NCBI GenBank assembly: GCA_963746155.1 | Contig: CAVVAB010000001.1 | Location: forward strand, 62,001-126,000 | Length of the DNA stretch: 64,000 nucleotides | From: AC-32 sp963746155 | GTDB lineage: Bacteria; Actinomycetota; Thermoleophilia; Gaiellales; Gaiellaceae | Direction of reading: 5' to 3' | In this document: in pieces, positions 26,339 to 35,512 of the stretch | Layout: every line of letters begins with the position of its first letter | Position numbering within the stretch: position 1 is the stretch's first letter | Notes under the pieces: generated by a model | The model's input: the letters and a program-made list of their open reading frames with translations, nothing else | What the model was told of the DNA's origin: nothing | Database searches by the model: none | Program-made: the position numbers and the translations under genes

Positions 26339-26749
26339 CTACCGCTCGCTGCGGCCGGGCACTAGCCCCCATTCGGGGCCTTGAAAACAGTGAGCCCCCA
26401 CCGTGAGGAGGGGGCTCGTCGAGCTTGGACTGTCCCCGGGGTCCTGGTAGCCTCCGCCGCCTCCGGCGCCTCCGGCCTTCACGGCCTGCTTCAGCGAGCT
26501 ACCAGCGGAAAACTTCGGCACCGTGGCCGCCGGGATCGTCACCTTCTCGGTCGGGTTCCGAGGGTTCACGCCCTGGCGCTCCTTCCGGTACTGCGTCGAG
26601 AACTTCCCGAACCCGGTGAAGTTGATCTCGCCGCCCTGGCTGAGGACGTCGGTGACCGACGCGAGCACGGCGTCGACAGCCTCCGCCGCCTCCTTCCTGG
26701 TCATGTTCGCCTTATCCGCCACGCGATCCACGAACTCCTGCTTCGTCAC
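26339..26749 (-). CDS. HU family DNA-binding protein, with an unusual C-terminal extension
   Basis: Starts at GTG 26749 after AAGGAG (TKQEFVDRVADKANMTRKEA). The body is a typical HU: INFTGFGKFSTQYRKERQGVNPRNP is the DNA-binding arm, followed by TVPKFSAGSSLKQAVKAGG. A normal HU ends here at about 95 residues. This frame continues through GGGGGYQDPGDSPSSTSPLL to a TAG at 26339 (136 residues). The extension is encoded by a copy of the dispersed palindrome and by the intrinsic terminator hairpin, so it may be a recent 3' rearrangement or a hidden sequence error. Confidence 0.85.
   Translation of the reverse strand: MTKQEFVDRVADKANMTRKEAAEAVDAVLASVTDVLSQGGEINFTGFGKFSTQYRKERQGVNPRNPTEKVTIPAATVPKFSAGSSLKQAVKAGGAGGGGGYQDPGDSPSSTSPLLTVGAHCFQGPEWGLVPGRSER
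26392..26417 (-). terminator. Intrinsic terminator of hup
   Basis: On the minus strand GAGCCCCC, a 10-base loop and GGGGGCTC are followed by ACTGTTTTC. A second small hairpin, GCCCC/GGGGC (26365-26379), lies just downstream. The structure is inside the annotated hup reading frame. Confidence 0.7.
26427..26444. repeat. Dispersed palindrome, partial copy 3 (3' end of hup)
   Basis: GGACTGTCCCCGGGGTCC shares its first 14 bases with the core of copy 2 (24103-24116). It lies where the HU reading frame leaves the conserved protein. Confidence 0.5.
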
Positions 26750-26810
26750 GTCCGCTCCTTCCTGGGGTCCTGATCGGTCGAAAGACCCTAACAGTTGCAC
26801 CCTTTTCGCT

Positions 26811-27368
26811 CAACCATGCGGTTTTGCGGCGCTTTTCCGGGCTTCGACGAGCTCCGAGACCCGGAAGAGCGGCGCGCAACTCCACACCAATGTTCGCCAG
26901 AGCCTCGGCCCCGCCTTCCTCGCGATCGACGACGCAGACCGCGCTTCTGACCTCGAGAGACGCCTCGCGGAGCGCCTCGATCGCTGCGACCGCGGCCCCT
27001 CCCGAGGTCACGACGTCCTCCACGAGGCACACGAGCTCGCCCGCCTCGAAGACCCCTTCGAGCCGGTTGTCCGTCCCGTAGCCCTTGGCCTCCTTGCGGA
27101 CGATCAGGAACGGGAGGCCGGAGGCGAGCGAGGCCGACGCGGCGAGCGCGACCGCCCCGAGCTCGGGGCCTGCGAGGCGCACGGCGCCAGGCTCGACGTC
27201 CTGCACGGCCTCGGCGATCTGCTCGCCGAGCGGGCCGAGCAGCTCGGGCCGCGTCTCGAACCGGTACTTGTCGAGGTAGTACTTCGAGCGGCGGCCCGAG
27301 CGGAGGAGGAAGTCGCCCTCGAGGTAGGCGTGGTCGCAGAGCGCGGCCGCGAGGGCGTCTCGGTCCAC
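26811..27368 (-). CDS. pyrE: Orotate phosphoribosyltransferase (one frame break)
   Basis: About 185 residues, joining orotate to PRPP. FLLRSGRRSKYYLDKYRFE is the orotate-site region and LVCLVEDVVTSGGAAVAAIEAL is the PRPP-binding motif. Near 26867 an extra C breaks the frame after GVELRA; removing it gives LFRVSELVEARKSAAKPHG and a TGA at 26811. The unbroken alternative would run on into hup, which argues for the correction. A small membrane protein gene ends two bases before the GTG start. Confidence 0.92.
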
Positions 27369-27370
27369 GC

Positions 27371-27577
27371 TCAGCGCGTGGCCGCGAGCAGCTCGCGCGC
27401 GTGCGCGAGCAACCGGTCCGCGCCCGGCTGGCCCGCCGAGAGCGAGACCATCGAGCCGTCGCGGAAGTAGAGCTCGACCCGCTCCCGGCGCCGCGCGGCG
27501 CGGTTGCGGAAGTGGAGCGCGCCCGCGACCGAGCCGGCCGCGACGGCGAGGCCGGCGATCACGCTACGGCTTCGCAT
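27371..27577 (-). CDS. Small single-span membrane protein, unknown
   Basis: 68 residues: N-terminal membrane segment (SVIAGLAVAAGSVAGALHF), then a basic stretch (RNRAARRRERVELYF) and a short polar tail (DGSMVSLSAGQPGADRLLAHA). The start lies inside the end of the roadblock-like gene, and pyrE follows at once. No family recognised. Confidence 0.6.
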   Translation of the reverse strand: MRSRSVIAGLAVAAGSVAGALHFRNRAARRRERVELYFRDGSMVSLSAGQPGADRLLAHARELLAATR

Positions 27578-28000
27578 CGTCCTTCTTCCTCGTCGTCCGG
27601 GCGGTCGTCGTCCGCTTGACCGGCGGCCGCTTCGGCTTCTCCGTGGCAGGCGCGGGACTCCTCGCCGAGGCCGTCCAGGCAGCGCTTCAGGTCGTAGAAG
27701 ACCAGGCCGACAGTCGGCTCGAGCGCCGTCGTCGCGGCGATCGCGTGGTCACCGTCCGCGACGAGAAACACGCAGCCGTCGCGAAGCGATGCGTCGAGCT
27801 GCGCGAAGCCCGGTCTCCTCGTCGGGGCGGGCCTCCTCCGCCGCGCGCAGGAACCCGAGGGCCGACCCTGCGAGCAGGCCCGCCCGGTCGTCCTCCAGCG
27901 TCGAAGCCAGGACCGTGCCGTCCCTGTCGAAGACCACTGCGGCCTCGATCTGGGACGAGATCTCGATCATGTCCGTGAGAGCTTGGGCGGCAGGCGGCAT
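27564..28000 (-). CDS. Roadblock/LC7-like small regulator with Lys-rich tail (two frame breaks)
   Basis: About 144 residues. MIEISSQIEAAVVFDRDGTVLASTL, then FLRAAEEARPDEE and, after a frame break near 27805, QLDASLRDGCVFLVADGDHAIAATTA fit the alternating helix/strand pattern of roadblock/LC7 (MglB-like) domains. A second break near 27648 is suggested because the frame KPKRPPVKRTTTARTTRKKD keeps G/C third bases, while the unbroken frame does not. It then stops at 27564. The basic tail could bind nucleic acid or membrane. Assignment is by pattern only. Confidence 0.5.
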
Positions 28001-28057
28001 CAGCGGTGACGCTAGCACCTCGCGCCCGCCGACGGCGCGGGCGCCCATACTCCCGCC

Positions 28058-28879
28058 ATGCCGGGCGCGCGCGATCCGTTCGCGAAGTTCTTCGCCGACC
28101 GCGGCCCGCACCTCGCGGCGATGATCGCCTACTTCGCGCTGCTCTCGTTCATCCCGCTCCTGTTCCTCAGCGTCTCGCTGCTGGGCCTCGCCGGCCGGCC
28201 GGACGAGTCGAGCTACCTCGTCACGGAGCTCGAGCGCGCGTTTCCGGGCAGCTCCGTGACCAGCATCGTGGACACGGTCGACGAGATCCGGCGTCACGCG
28301 ACAGCGCTCGGCATCGTCGGCGCGGCGACGCTCGTGTGGGCCTCGCTCTCGCTCTTCAGCGTGCTCGAGTCCGCCTTCAACATCGTCTATGGGCAGCCCA
28401 ACCGGTCGTTCCTGCGCGGGAAGCTGCTCGCGGTCGGGCTGATGCTGCTCTCGCTCGTGATGCTCTTCGTCGGGCTGCTGATCGGCTCGTTCGGCTTCGA
28501 CCTGCTCAAGCGCTACGCGGACGGCCTCGCGAGCAACTCCGTCGTCGCCTACGGGCTCTCGGTCGTGTTCTCGCTGGCCGCGGTGCTCGTCTTCCTGCTC
28601 GCGGTCTATTACTTCCTGACGAACGTGGAGCACTCGTTCCTCGACGTCGTGCCCGGCGCGGTCGTCGTCGCAGTCGTGCTCGAGGCGAGCTTCCAGGCGC
28701 TGCCGCTCTACGTGCGCTACTCCAGCAACGTCGTCACGCTGAAGGCCTTCGGGGCGCCGGCGCTCCTGCTCGTGTGGCTCTACGTGATGGCGAACGTGAT
28801 CGTCTTCGGCGCCGAGATCAACTGGTGGCTCTCCTCGCACAGGAGGCGCGAGCTCGCGGAGCCCTCAGGCCTGGCTTAG
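28058..28879 (+). CDS. YihY/BrkB family membrane protein
   Basis: A 273-residue protein with six membrane segments. It begins with the family pattern HLAAMIAYFALLSFIPLLFLSVSLLG and has ATLVWASLSLFSVLESAFNIVYG, FGAPALLLVWLYVMANVIVFGAEINWW. The biochemical role of the family is unsettled (once misnamed RNase BN). It lies alone on the plus strand between the leftward pyrE and rdgB groups. Confidence 0.9.
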   Translation: MPGARDPFAKFFADRGPHLAAMIAYFALLSFIPLLFLSVSLLGLAGRPDESSYLVTELERAFPGSSVTSIVDTVDEIRRHATALGIVGAATLVWASLSLFSVLESAFNIVYGQPNRSFLRGKLLAVGLMLLSLVMLFVGLLIGSFGFDLLKRYADGLASNSVVAYGLSVVFSLAAVLVFLLAVYYFLTNVEHSFLDVVPGAVVVAVVLEASFQALPLYVRYSSNVVTLKAFGAPALLLVWLYVMANVIVFGAEINWWLSSHRRRELAEPSGLA

Positions 28880-29435
28880 CTGGTAGCCGAGAGTCTGGCG
28901 CCGCGCGGGCCCGGTGGGAGTTGCGCGACTTCCAGTCGTTTCCGAGCTCGGCGACGGTTCGCTCCTCGCCCTCTGGGACGAAGACCGGGTCGTAGCCGAA
29001 CCCCTCCGAGCCGCGCGGCTCGTCCGCGATCCGCCCTTCGAGCGTCCCCGTCCCGCGCAGCTCGCGCCCGTCCGGCGCGACCAGGACGAGCTCGCAGACG
29101 TAGTGCGCCCGCCTCCCGTCGCCCCCGATCCCGCGCAGCTCGCCGAGGAGCTTGGCGACCGCCTCGCCTCCCTCGGGCGCGTAGCGGGCCGAGCGGATCC
29201 CGGGCGCGCCGCCGAGCCCTTCGACCTCGAGCCCAGAGTCCTCGCCGAGCATCCACGCGTCCTCCGGCCCGACCGAACGGCCGTAGAGCGCCTTCGCCCG
29301 CGCGTTCTCGTAGTACGAGTCGGCCGTCTCCTCCGGATAGCCGTCGGCGTCGAGCAGCTCGAGCTCCCAGCCGGGCAGGAGCGCCGCCAGCTCGCGGAGC
29401 TTGTTCCGGTTCTGCGAGCAGAGCCGGAGCTTCAA
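28818..29435 (-). CDS. rdgB: XTP/dITP diphosphatase
   Basis: Removes non-canonical purine triphosphates. LCSQNRNKLRELAALLPGW (phosphate loop), DSYYENARAKA, LGEDSGLEVEGLGGAPGIRSARYA and SEGFGYDPVFVPEGEERTVAEL are the HAM1 signatures. It starts at a TTG (29435) overlapping the mgtC stop as TTGA. The open frame gives 205 residues but its last 26 have poor codon usage and lie antisense to the BrkB gene. A single missing base near 28895 would instead end it RLSATS at 28876. Confidence 0.9.
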   Translation of the reverse strand: MKLRLCSQNRNKLRELAALLPGWELELLDADGYPEETADSYYENARAKALYGRSVGPEDAWMLGEDSGLEVEGLGGAPGIRSARYAPEGGEAVAKLLGELRGIGGDGRRAHYVCELVLVAPDGRELRGTGTLEGRIADEPRGSEGFGYDPVFVPEGEERTVAELGNDWKSRNSHRARAAPDSRLPAKPGLRAPRARASCARRATS

Positions 29436-30116
29436 TCCGTCCAGCGGACCTCCAGGACGTGGTCGAGCTCGGCGAGGTCGGCCACGATCGCAGGCGCGTC
29501 GACCCTCGGCGGGAGCGTCACGTCCAGCAGCACTGTCCTCCGGTCGGCCTCGTGCGAGATCTCGAGCGAGTGCAGCCTCGCGCCCTTCCCTTCGAGCGCC
29601 GCGATCAGCGGCGCCGGGCTCTCGCCCGAGGGCAGCTGCGCGAGCAGCCGGCTCGTCTGCGGCCGGAAGCGCGGAATGACCCCCTGCGCGAGGATCCGCA
29701 AGGGCCAGAGCAGCAGGAGGACGACCACAGTGGTCAGCACCGCGCCCGAGTAGTAGCCGGCGCCCGCGCTCAGCCCGATCGCGGCGACTACCCAGAGCGT
29801 CGCAGCCGTGGTCATGCCGCGCACGGTGAAGCCCTGGCGGATGATCGCGCCCGCGCCGAGGAAGCCGATCCCGGTCACGATCCCGGCCGCGACGCGCGTC
29901 GGGTCCACCCCGCGCGGGAACTCGCGAAAGCCGTAGGCGCCTGCGAGCGCGAACAGTCGCCGAGCCCACGGCGACGAGCATGTGGGTGCGGAAGCCCGCG
30001 TCCCGCTCCCGGAGCTCCCGCTCGAGCCCGATCGAGCCACCGAGCGCAGCGGCCACTCCGAGCCGCGCGAAGACCTCCCACCAGCTGAGGGCCGGGACGC
30101 TAGCCGCCAGCAGCAT
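29432..30116 (-). CDS. MgtC/SapB family membrane protein (one frame break)
   Basis: About 227 residues after removing one base near 29955. LGVAALGGSIGLERELRERDAGFRTHMLVAVG is encoded as AALGGSIGLERELRERDAGF, the MgtC signature; then GIVTGIGFLGAGAIIRQG and GMTTAATLWVVAAIGL complete four to five membrane spans. The C-terminal domain is cytosolic and ACT-like (ISHEADRRTVLLDVTLPP). MgtC proteins respond to Mg2+ limitation and modulate F-type ATPase in other bacteria. The ATG at 30116 lies within the rph 3' end. Confidence 0.85.
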
Positions 30117-30812
30117 CGAGCGCCTGCCTCTGGGCCGCGCCGATCGTCTCGATCCCCGAGGCAGCAAGGTCGAGCAGCGTGTCGAGCTCGTCCCGTGCGA
30201 ACGGCGCGCGCTCGGCGGTCGCCTGCACCTCGACAAGCCGGCCGTCCCCGGTGATGACCACGTTCAGGTCGACGTCGGCGCTCGAGTCCTCCTCGTAGTC
30301 GAGGTCGAGCAGCTGCTCGCCGCCCACGATCCCGACCGACACCGCGCCGACCGAGTCGCGCAGGACGCGGCCGAGCCCGGCCCGGTCGAGCGCCCTGCGC
30401 GGCGGCGACGTAGGCGCCCGGAGATCGCCGCGCAGCGCGTGCCTCCGTCGGCCTGGAGGACGTCGCAGTCGAGCCAGAGCGTCCGCTCGCCGAGCGCCTC
30501 CATGTCCGCGACCGCCCGGATCGCGCGACCGATCAGACGCTGGATCTCGACGGTCCTGCCCTTCTGCTTCCCCGCACTCGCCTCCCGCGAGGTGCGCTCG
30601 CCGGTCGAGGCGGGCAGGAGCGAGTACTCCGCAGTCAGCCAGCCGCGGCCGGAGTCGCGCATCCAGCGGGGGACGTGCTCGTCGAGCGAGGCCGTGCACA
30701 GGACGCGCGTCTTCCCCTGCGAGTAGAGCACGGCGCCGAGCGGCTGCTCGAGGTAGTCGACCTCCAGCGAGACCGGTCGCAGCTCGTTCGGGCGGCGGCC
30801 GTCGTCTCTCAT
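30100..30812 (-). CDS. rph: Ribonuclease PH (two frame breaks)
   Basis: About 236 residues; a phosphorolytic 3'-5' exonuclease that trims tRNA precursors. MRDDGRRPNELRPV, GKTRVLCTASLDEHVPRWM, GWLTAEYSLLPAST and LWLDCDVLQADGGTRCAAISG are canonical. Extra bases near 30388 and 30412 then split it; after repair it reads AYVAAARALDRAG and continues VGIVGGEQLLDLDYEEDSSADVDLN. It overlaps murI by 4 bases and mgtC by 17 within a leftward murI-rph-mgtC-rdgB operon. Confidence 0.93.
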
Positions 30813-31630
30813 GCAGGCAGCGCCTCGAGATCGGCCAGCGCCACCTGCTCGACGTCGCCGAGCGGCAGCTGGAGGAAGCGCTCGCCCAGCTCGCGGAAGA
30901 GCGCCGGGTCGCCCGTGGTCAGGAAGCGATACGCGCCCTCGCGGCCGGGCTCGTTCTCGATGCCCTTTCGCGCGAGGGTCTCCGCGACCTCGCGGGCCGT
31001 CTCCTCTGCCGAGAAGACGAGCGTGACGTCGCGCCCGAAGACCCGCTGGAAGATCGGTCGGATCAGCGGGTAGTGCGTGCAGCCGAGGATGACCGTGTCG
31101 ACTCCTGCGTCCTTCAGCGGCGCCGCGTACTCACGCACGGCCTCGGTGGTCTGCGCCGAGAACGGGTCGTCGCTCTCGATCAGCGGCACGAGCCGCGGGC
31201 ACGCGACCGAGACGAGCTCCGAGCCCGCGTCGAGCGCGCGAACGAGCGCCGCATAGCGGCCGGCCTCGAGCGTCGCCTGGGTCGCGAGCAGCCCGATCCG
31301 CCGGTTGCGCGTCGCCTGGACGGCCGCGTGGGCCTCCGGCGTGATCACCCCGACGACGGGGACGGTCAGCTCCTCCTGCAGGCGCGCCAGGCCTGCCGAG
31401 GTGGCCGCGTTGCACGCGACGAGCACGAGCTTCACGTCCTGAGCCTGGAGGTACACGCCGATCTCGTGCGCGAACCGGCGAATCTCGTTCAGGTGCCGCG
31501 GCCCGTACGGCAGCCGCGCGTGATCGCCGAGGTAGACGAAGTCCTCGTGCGGCATCGTCACGAGGCACTCGTGCAGGACGGTCAGACCGCCCACGCCCGA
31601 GTCGAAAACGCCGACCGGCCGCGGATCCAC
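30809..31630 (-). CDS. murI: Glutamate racemase
   Basis: A 273-residue enzyme producing D-glutamate for peptidoglycan. VGVFDSGVGGLTVL holds the general base region, LVACNAATSAGL and VILGCTHYPLIRP the two catalytic cysteines. murI-rph-rdgB order is conserved in actinobacteria. It is divergent from a secreted hydrolase gene with a 34-base gap. Confidence 0.96.
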   Translation of the reverse strand: MDPRPVGVFDSGVGGLTVLHECLVTMPHEDFVYLGDHARLPYGPRHLNEIRRFAHEIGVYLQAQDVKLVLVACNAATSAGLARLQEELTVPVVGVITPEAHAAVQATRNRRIGLLATQATLEAGRYAALVRALDAGSELVSVACPRLVPLIESDDPFSAQTTEAVREYAAPLKDAGVDTVILGCTHYPLIRPIFQRVFGRDVTLVFSAEETAREVAETLARKGIENEPGREGAYRFLTTGDPALFRELGERFLQLPLGDVEQVALADLEALPA

Positions 31631-31664
31631 AGGCCGATTGTAGAAGCGGCTACCCTTCCCGGCC

Positions 31665-33079
31665 GTGGGTCGCTGGTTCCTGGTGGTTTTGTGTGCATTC
31701 GCGTGCGCGCTGTTCGGCGCTGGCCGCGCGTCTGCGTATCTCGCCGAGCGACACCTCGATCCCGATGGACGACAGCGTCAAGCTCGCGGCGACCCTGTAC
31801 GAGCCCGACGGTGCGCCGCCGCCCCAGGGCTGGCCCGCGATCGTGCTCTTCCACGGCCTCGGCAGCAACCGCGCAGAGCCTCGACTCGATCGCGAAGGGC
31901 TGGGCGAACACGTTCGCCGTGCTGACGTTCGACGCGCGCGGCCACGGCGAGTCGGAAGGGCTCAGCTCGATCGACGGCCCGCGCGAGATCGCCGACACGA
32001 GGGAGGTCTTCGATTGGCTGGCGGCCCGGCACGAGATCGACCACAACCGGATCGGCGCGTGGGGCATCTCGCTGGGCGGCGGCGCAGTTTTGCGCTCGCT
32101 CGGCCTCGGCGTCCCGTGGGCTGCGGTGGAGGTCGTCGAGACCTGGACGAACCTCTACAGCGCGCTCGCGCCCCAGAACCTGACGAAGTCGGGCGCGATC
32201 TACAGCTTCCTGAGCAGCCTCCCACAGGACCGGCTCGACCCTTCGGTGCTCGCGATCAAGGACGACGCGCTCGCGAGCAAGAACCTCGACGCGCTGCGCC
32301 GCTGGGCGAGGCTGCGCTCGAGCGGCTCGCTGCTCTCGAAGGTGAAGAAACCCGTCTACTTCTTCCAGGGCCGGCGCGACTTCGCGTTCGACATCGACCA
32401 GGCACGCAACGGCTACAGGCTCGTGAAGGGCCCGAAGCGCCTCTACATCGGCGACTTCGGCCACTCGCCGTCCACGTTCCCCGGGCCTGACATCAAGCAG
32501 GTGCTCGCCGAGGGCACGCGCTGGTTCTCGCGCTACCTGCTCGGGGTCCCGACGAGCCTGCCCCGCTACCCGTTCTCGCTCTCGCCCGACCCGTGGCGCG
32601 GCAAGGCGCGCACGTTCCCGGCCGCACCGAAGACGGCGGGCCTGAAGGTCACCTTCCAGGGACGGAACGTGCTGACCGGAGTGGCCAAGGCCGCGCGTAC
32701 GACCGGCCGCCTCCCCGGGCGGATCGAGACGTTCGGCGCCGCAACCGTCCGCGTGCCCGCGAAGCTCTCGGGCGGCTGGTCGAGGCTCGTCGCCGTGCTC
32801 AGCGCGAAGACTCCGCGCGGAAAGGTGATCGTCGTCAGCGAGGGCGGCGTCAACACCGTCGGCAAGAAGGGGGCGCGCTGGCTCACGATCCGGCTGCTCA
32901 ACACCGCGACGCTCGTTCCCCGCGGATCCAAGCTGACCCTTACGCTCGCCTCGAGCTCGATGGCGCAGAACCCCGGAAACCTGCTCTACCTCGACCTCCC
33001 GATGCCCTCCACGGCCAGGATCACGCTCGGCCCGGCGCAGCTCACGCTCCCCGTCCTGCGGAGCCCGGTCTCCCGATGA
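31665..33079 (+). CDS. Secreted alpha/beta hydrolase, CocE/X-Pro peptidase-like (two frame breaks)
   Basis: About 470 residues. A signal peptide (FLVVLCAFACALFGAGRASA) follows the GTG at 31665. After a break near 31751 it reads DDSVKLAATLYEPDG and IVLFHGLGSN (oxyanion region); after a second near 31875, FAVLTFDARGHGESEG, then the nucleophile elbow IGAWGISLGGGAVLRSL, the acid loop FFQGRRDFAFDIDQA and His in IGDFGHSPST. The C-terminal 160 residues are a beta-rich jelly-roll like that of CocE/X-Pro enzymes. An extracellular peptidase or esterase is likely. Its stop overlaps the binding-protein gene (ATGA). Confidence 0.78.
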
Positions 33080-34289
33080 AGCGCGCCGGGCTCGTCCTCC
33101 TCGCGGCCCTCGCGCTCTCGGTCCCGGCGGCAGGCGGCGGACAGGTCGGCACTCCCGGAGTCACCGCGAAGCAGATCCTGATCGGCGGGACCGTCCCGCT
33201 CACCGGCCCGGCGTCGCCCTTCGGCGTGGTCGGCCCGGCGGCGAACGCGTACTTCAAGTGGGTCAACGCCCACGGCGGCGTCCACGGGCGGAAGATCAAG
33301 TACCTCTACCGCGACGACGCGTACGACCCGTCGAAGACGCTCGACCAGACGCGCGAGCTCGTCGAGCAGGACAAGGTCTTCGCGATCTTCAACACGGTCG
33401 GCACCGAGCACAGCCTCGCGATCCGCGGCTACCTGAACGCGCTCAAGATCCCCGAGATCTTCGCGGGGACCGGCGCCGCCAAGATCGGCAGGGGCTACAA
33501 GCAGTACCCGTGGACGATCGGCTACCTGCCGAGCTTCGAGGGCGAGGGCGCGATCTACGGGCGCTACCTCGTCGCGCACAAGCCGAAGGCGAAGATCGCC
33601 GTCCTCTACGAGAACAGCGACTACGGAAACGACCTCCTGCGCGGCCTGCAGCGCGGCCTCGGCAAGCACGCGTCGCAGATCGTCGCGAAGGCGTCGTACG
33701 AGGTGACCGACACCGACGTGAAGTCGCAGGTCGCGAAGCTGCGCGCCTCGAAGGCGGACACGTTCATGCTCTTCGCCCTCCCGACCTACGCGATCCAGAC
33801 CTTCCTCTACGCCTACCAGCTCGGCTGGTTCCCGCGCTTCTTCGTCAGCGCGGTCTCGATCGAGCCGACGATCATGAGCATCGCCCGGTCGAACACGCAC
33901 GGGAAGGAGACGAACGGCGCGCTCAGCTTCGCGTTCGTCAAGGACCCGACCTCGCCCGCGCTGGAAGAAGGACCCGGCCGTGCGCCCTCTACCGGAAGAT
34001 CATGAAGCGCTACCTGCCGAAGGGCCGGCTCGGCGACGTCTACAACTGGTACGGGATGACCGTCGCCTACTCGATGGTCGACGCCCTGCGCCACGCGGGC
34101 AAGAACCTCACCCGCGCGAGCCTCCTCCGCGCGGCCACGCACATGAACGAGAAGACCAATCCGTTCCTGCTCCCGGGCGTGCACGTGAAGACGAGCCCGA
34201 AGAACTATTTCCCGATCGCGAAGGCCCGGATGGTGCGCTACAAGAAGAACCTCTGGGTGCTCTTCGGGCCGCTCGTGAACCCGCGCTAG
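33076..34289 (+). CDS. Branched-chain amino-acid-type ABC substrate-binding protein (two frame breaks)
   Basis: About 403 residues with a signal peptide (LVLLAALALSVPAAGGG). ILIGGTVPLTGPAS, AANAYFKWVNAHGGVHGRKI, LYRDDAYDPSKTLDQTRELVEQDKVFAIF and IAVLYENSDYGNDLLRGL are typical of the LivJ-like periplasmic-binding fold (peripla_BP_6). Extra bases near 33963 and 33985 break the frame between FVKDPTSP and ALYRKIMKRYLPKG. No permease or ATPase gene is adjacent, so transport partners lie elsewhere, or the protein acts as a sensor with the hydrolase upstream. Confidence 0.85.
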
Positions 34290-34383
34290 TCAATCTGTGG
34301 ACTTCGGTGTTAACTATTGCGGTGCTGGAAACGTCTCAGCGAGATGGATGAAACCCAGGGGGCTTACTACGAAAGAAGGGGCA

Positions 34384-35470
34384 ATGAAGAACTCACTCCG
34401 CTTGATGCTGCTCGTGGTCCTCGCCGCGATCGGCATCAGCGTCACGGGGTCGGCGAAGGCCGCGTATGACCCCAAGCTCGGGCCGTTCCTCACGGTCGAG
34501 CAGTCGAGCTACAAGGTCGGCGCGGCGAGCACCGTCGACTTCGTCGTCTTCTCGGATCCCGCGAACGACGCGACCGCGAAGATGCAGATCTTCTCGCCGG
34601 CCGGCTACAGCGCCACCCTGGGCCACGCCCCGGGGACGGTGCTCGGCAAGGCGTTCGCGCTGGTCAAGGCGAACGCGCTCGGCGGGGCGATCCTCCCGCT
34701 GGCGGGCAACGTGGTCGTCGGAAATCCCGCCGACCCGATGCTCATGGGCGCGTCGCAGCAGTGCACCGGCTCGGCCACCACTCCCGGCCAGGAGATCTGG
34801 GTGCTGAACACCGAGCTCCAGGGACAGGCCGTGCAGGTGCCCGCGTTCGTCAACAAGGTCGGGCCGTACCTGATCCAGCAGATCTGCCTGCCCGCACCTG
34901 CGAACGCGACGTTCCAGGCCCAGCTGATCGAGGCCGACTACTACGTCAAGGGCGTCTTCACGAACGCCGGCTCGAGCGGCGGCTACCAGTGGGACGGCAT
35001 CTTCACGCCGTACACCGGCACGACGCCGAACCCGGCCGGGACGGTCGAGTACCGGAGCTACGCCGGACTGCCCTCCTCGCTCACGCTCAAGCGCGTGAAG
35101 AGCAAGCCGTCGATCGTCTCGTTCTCCGGCAAGCTCTCGGTCGCAGGTCTCGATCCGACCGGAATCAAGATCGACCTCTACGCGGGGGCGAAGGTCCTGC
35201 CCGCGCCGGGTGCGATCGTCGCCGGGACCGGCAAGCGTGTCGTCCGGTCGAAGCCGATCAAGAGCAGCAAGGGCACGTTCACGATCTCGCGCCCGAAGGT
35301 GAAGAAGAAGACGTACTTCCAGGCGCGCTTCCAGGGCTACGGGGTCGAGGGCTCCTGCGACGGGCCGTCGCCGTCAGGACAGCCAATTCCGTGCATGGGT
35401 ACCGATCTCGGCGCCGATGACGAGCGCCCAGATCAAGGTCCTCCCGCCCAAGAAGAAGAAGCACAAGTAG
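34384..35470 (+). CDS. Secreted protein of unknown function with Lys-rich tail (one frame break)
   Basis: About 361 residues. GAAGGGG precedes the ATG at 34384; a signal peptide (LMLLVVLAAIGISVTGSAKA) is followed by beta-rich sequence with two Cys-containing regions (QQCTG, QQICLPAP). Near 35413 the frame breaks; with one base removed it ends PMTSAQIKVLPPKKKKHK at 35470. Without repair it ends in an acidic tail with atypical codons. No family recognised. A perfect palindromic terminator follows 14 bases later. Confidence 0.65.
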
Positions 35471-35484
35471 AGAACGAACGGTGT

Positions 35485-35512
35485 TGAGGGGCTCCCGCGC
35501 GGGAGCCCCTCA
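35485..35512. terminator. Bidirectional terminator, perfect 28-bp palindrome
   Basis: TGAGGGGCTCCCGC is followed at once by its exact reverse complement. It lies between two convergent genes, and the sulfurtransferase stop codon (35512-35510) is built into one arm. No T-run is present on either side. Confidence 0.75.

Noticed and set aside
34290..34383. Riboswitch ahead of the secreted protein gene
   Set aside because: GGTGCTGGAAACGTC and the following hairpin-like bases caught the eye, but no known aptamer core (c-di-GMP, TPP, cobalamin) can be traced.
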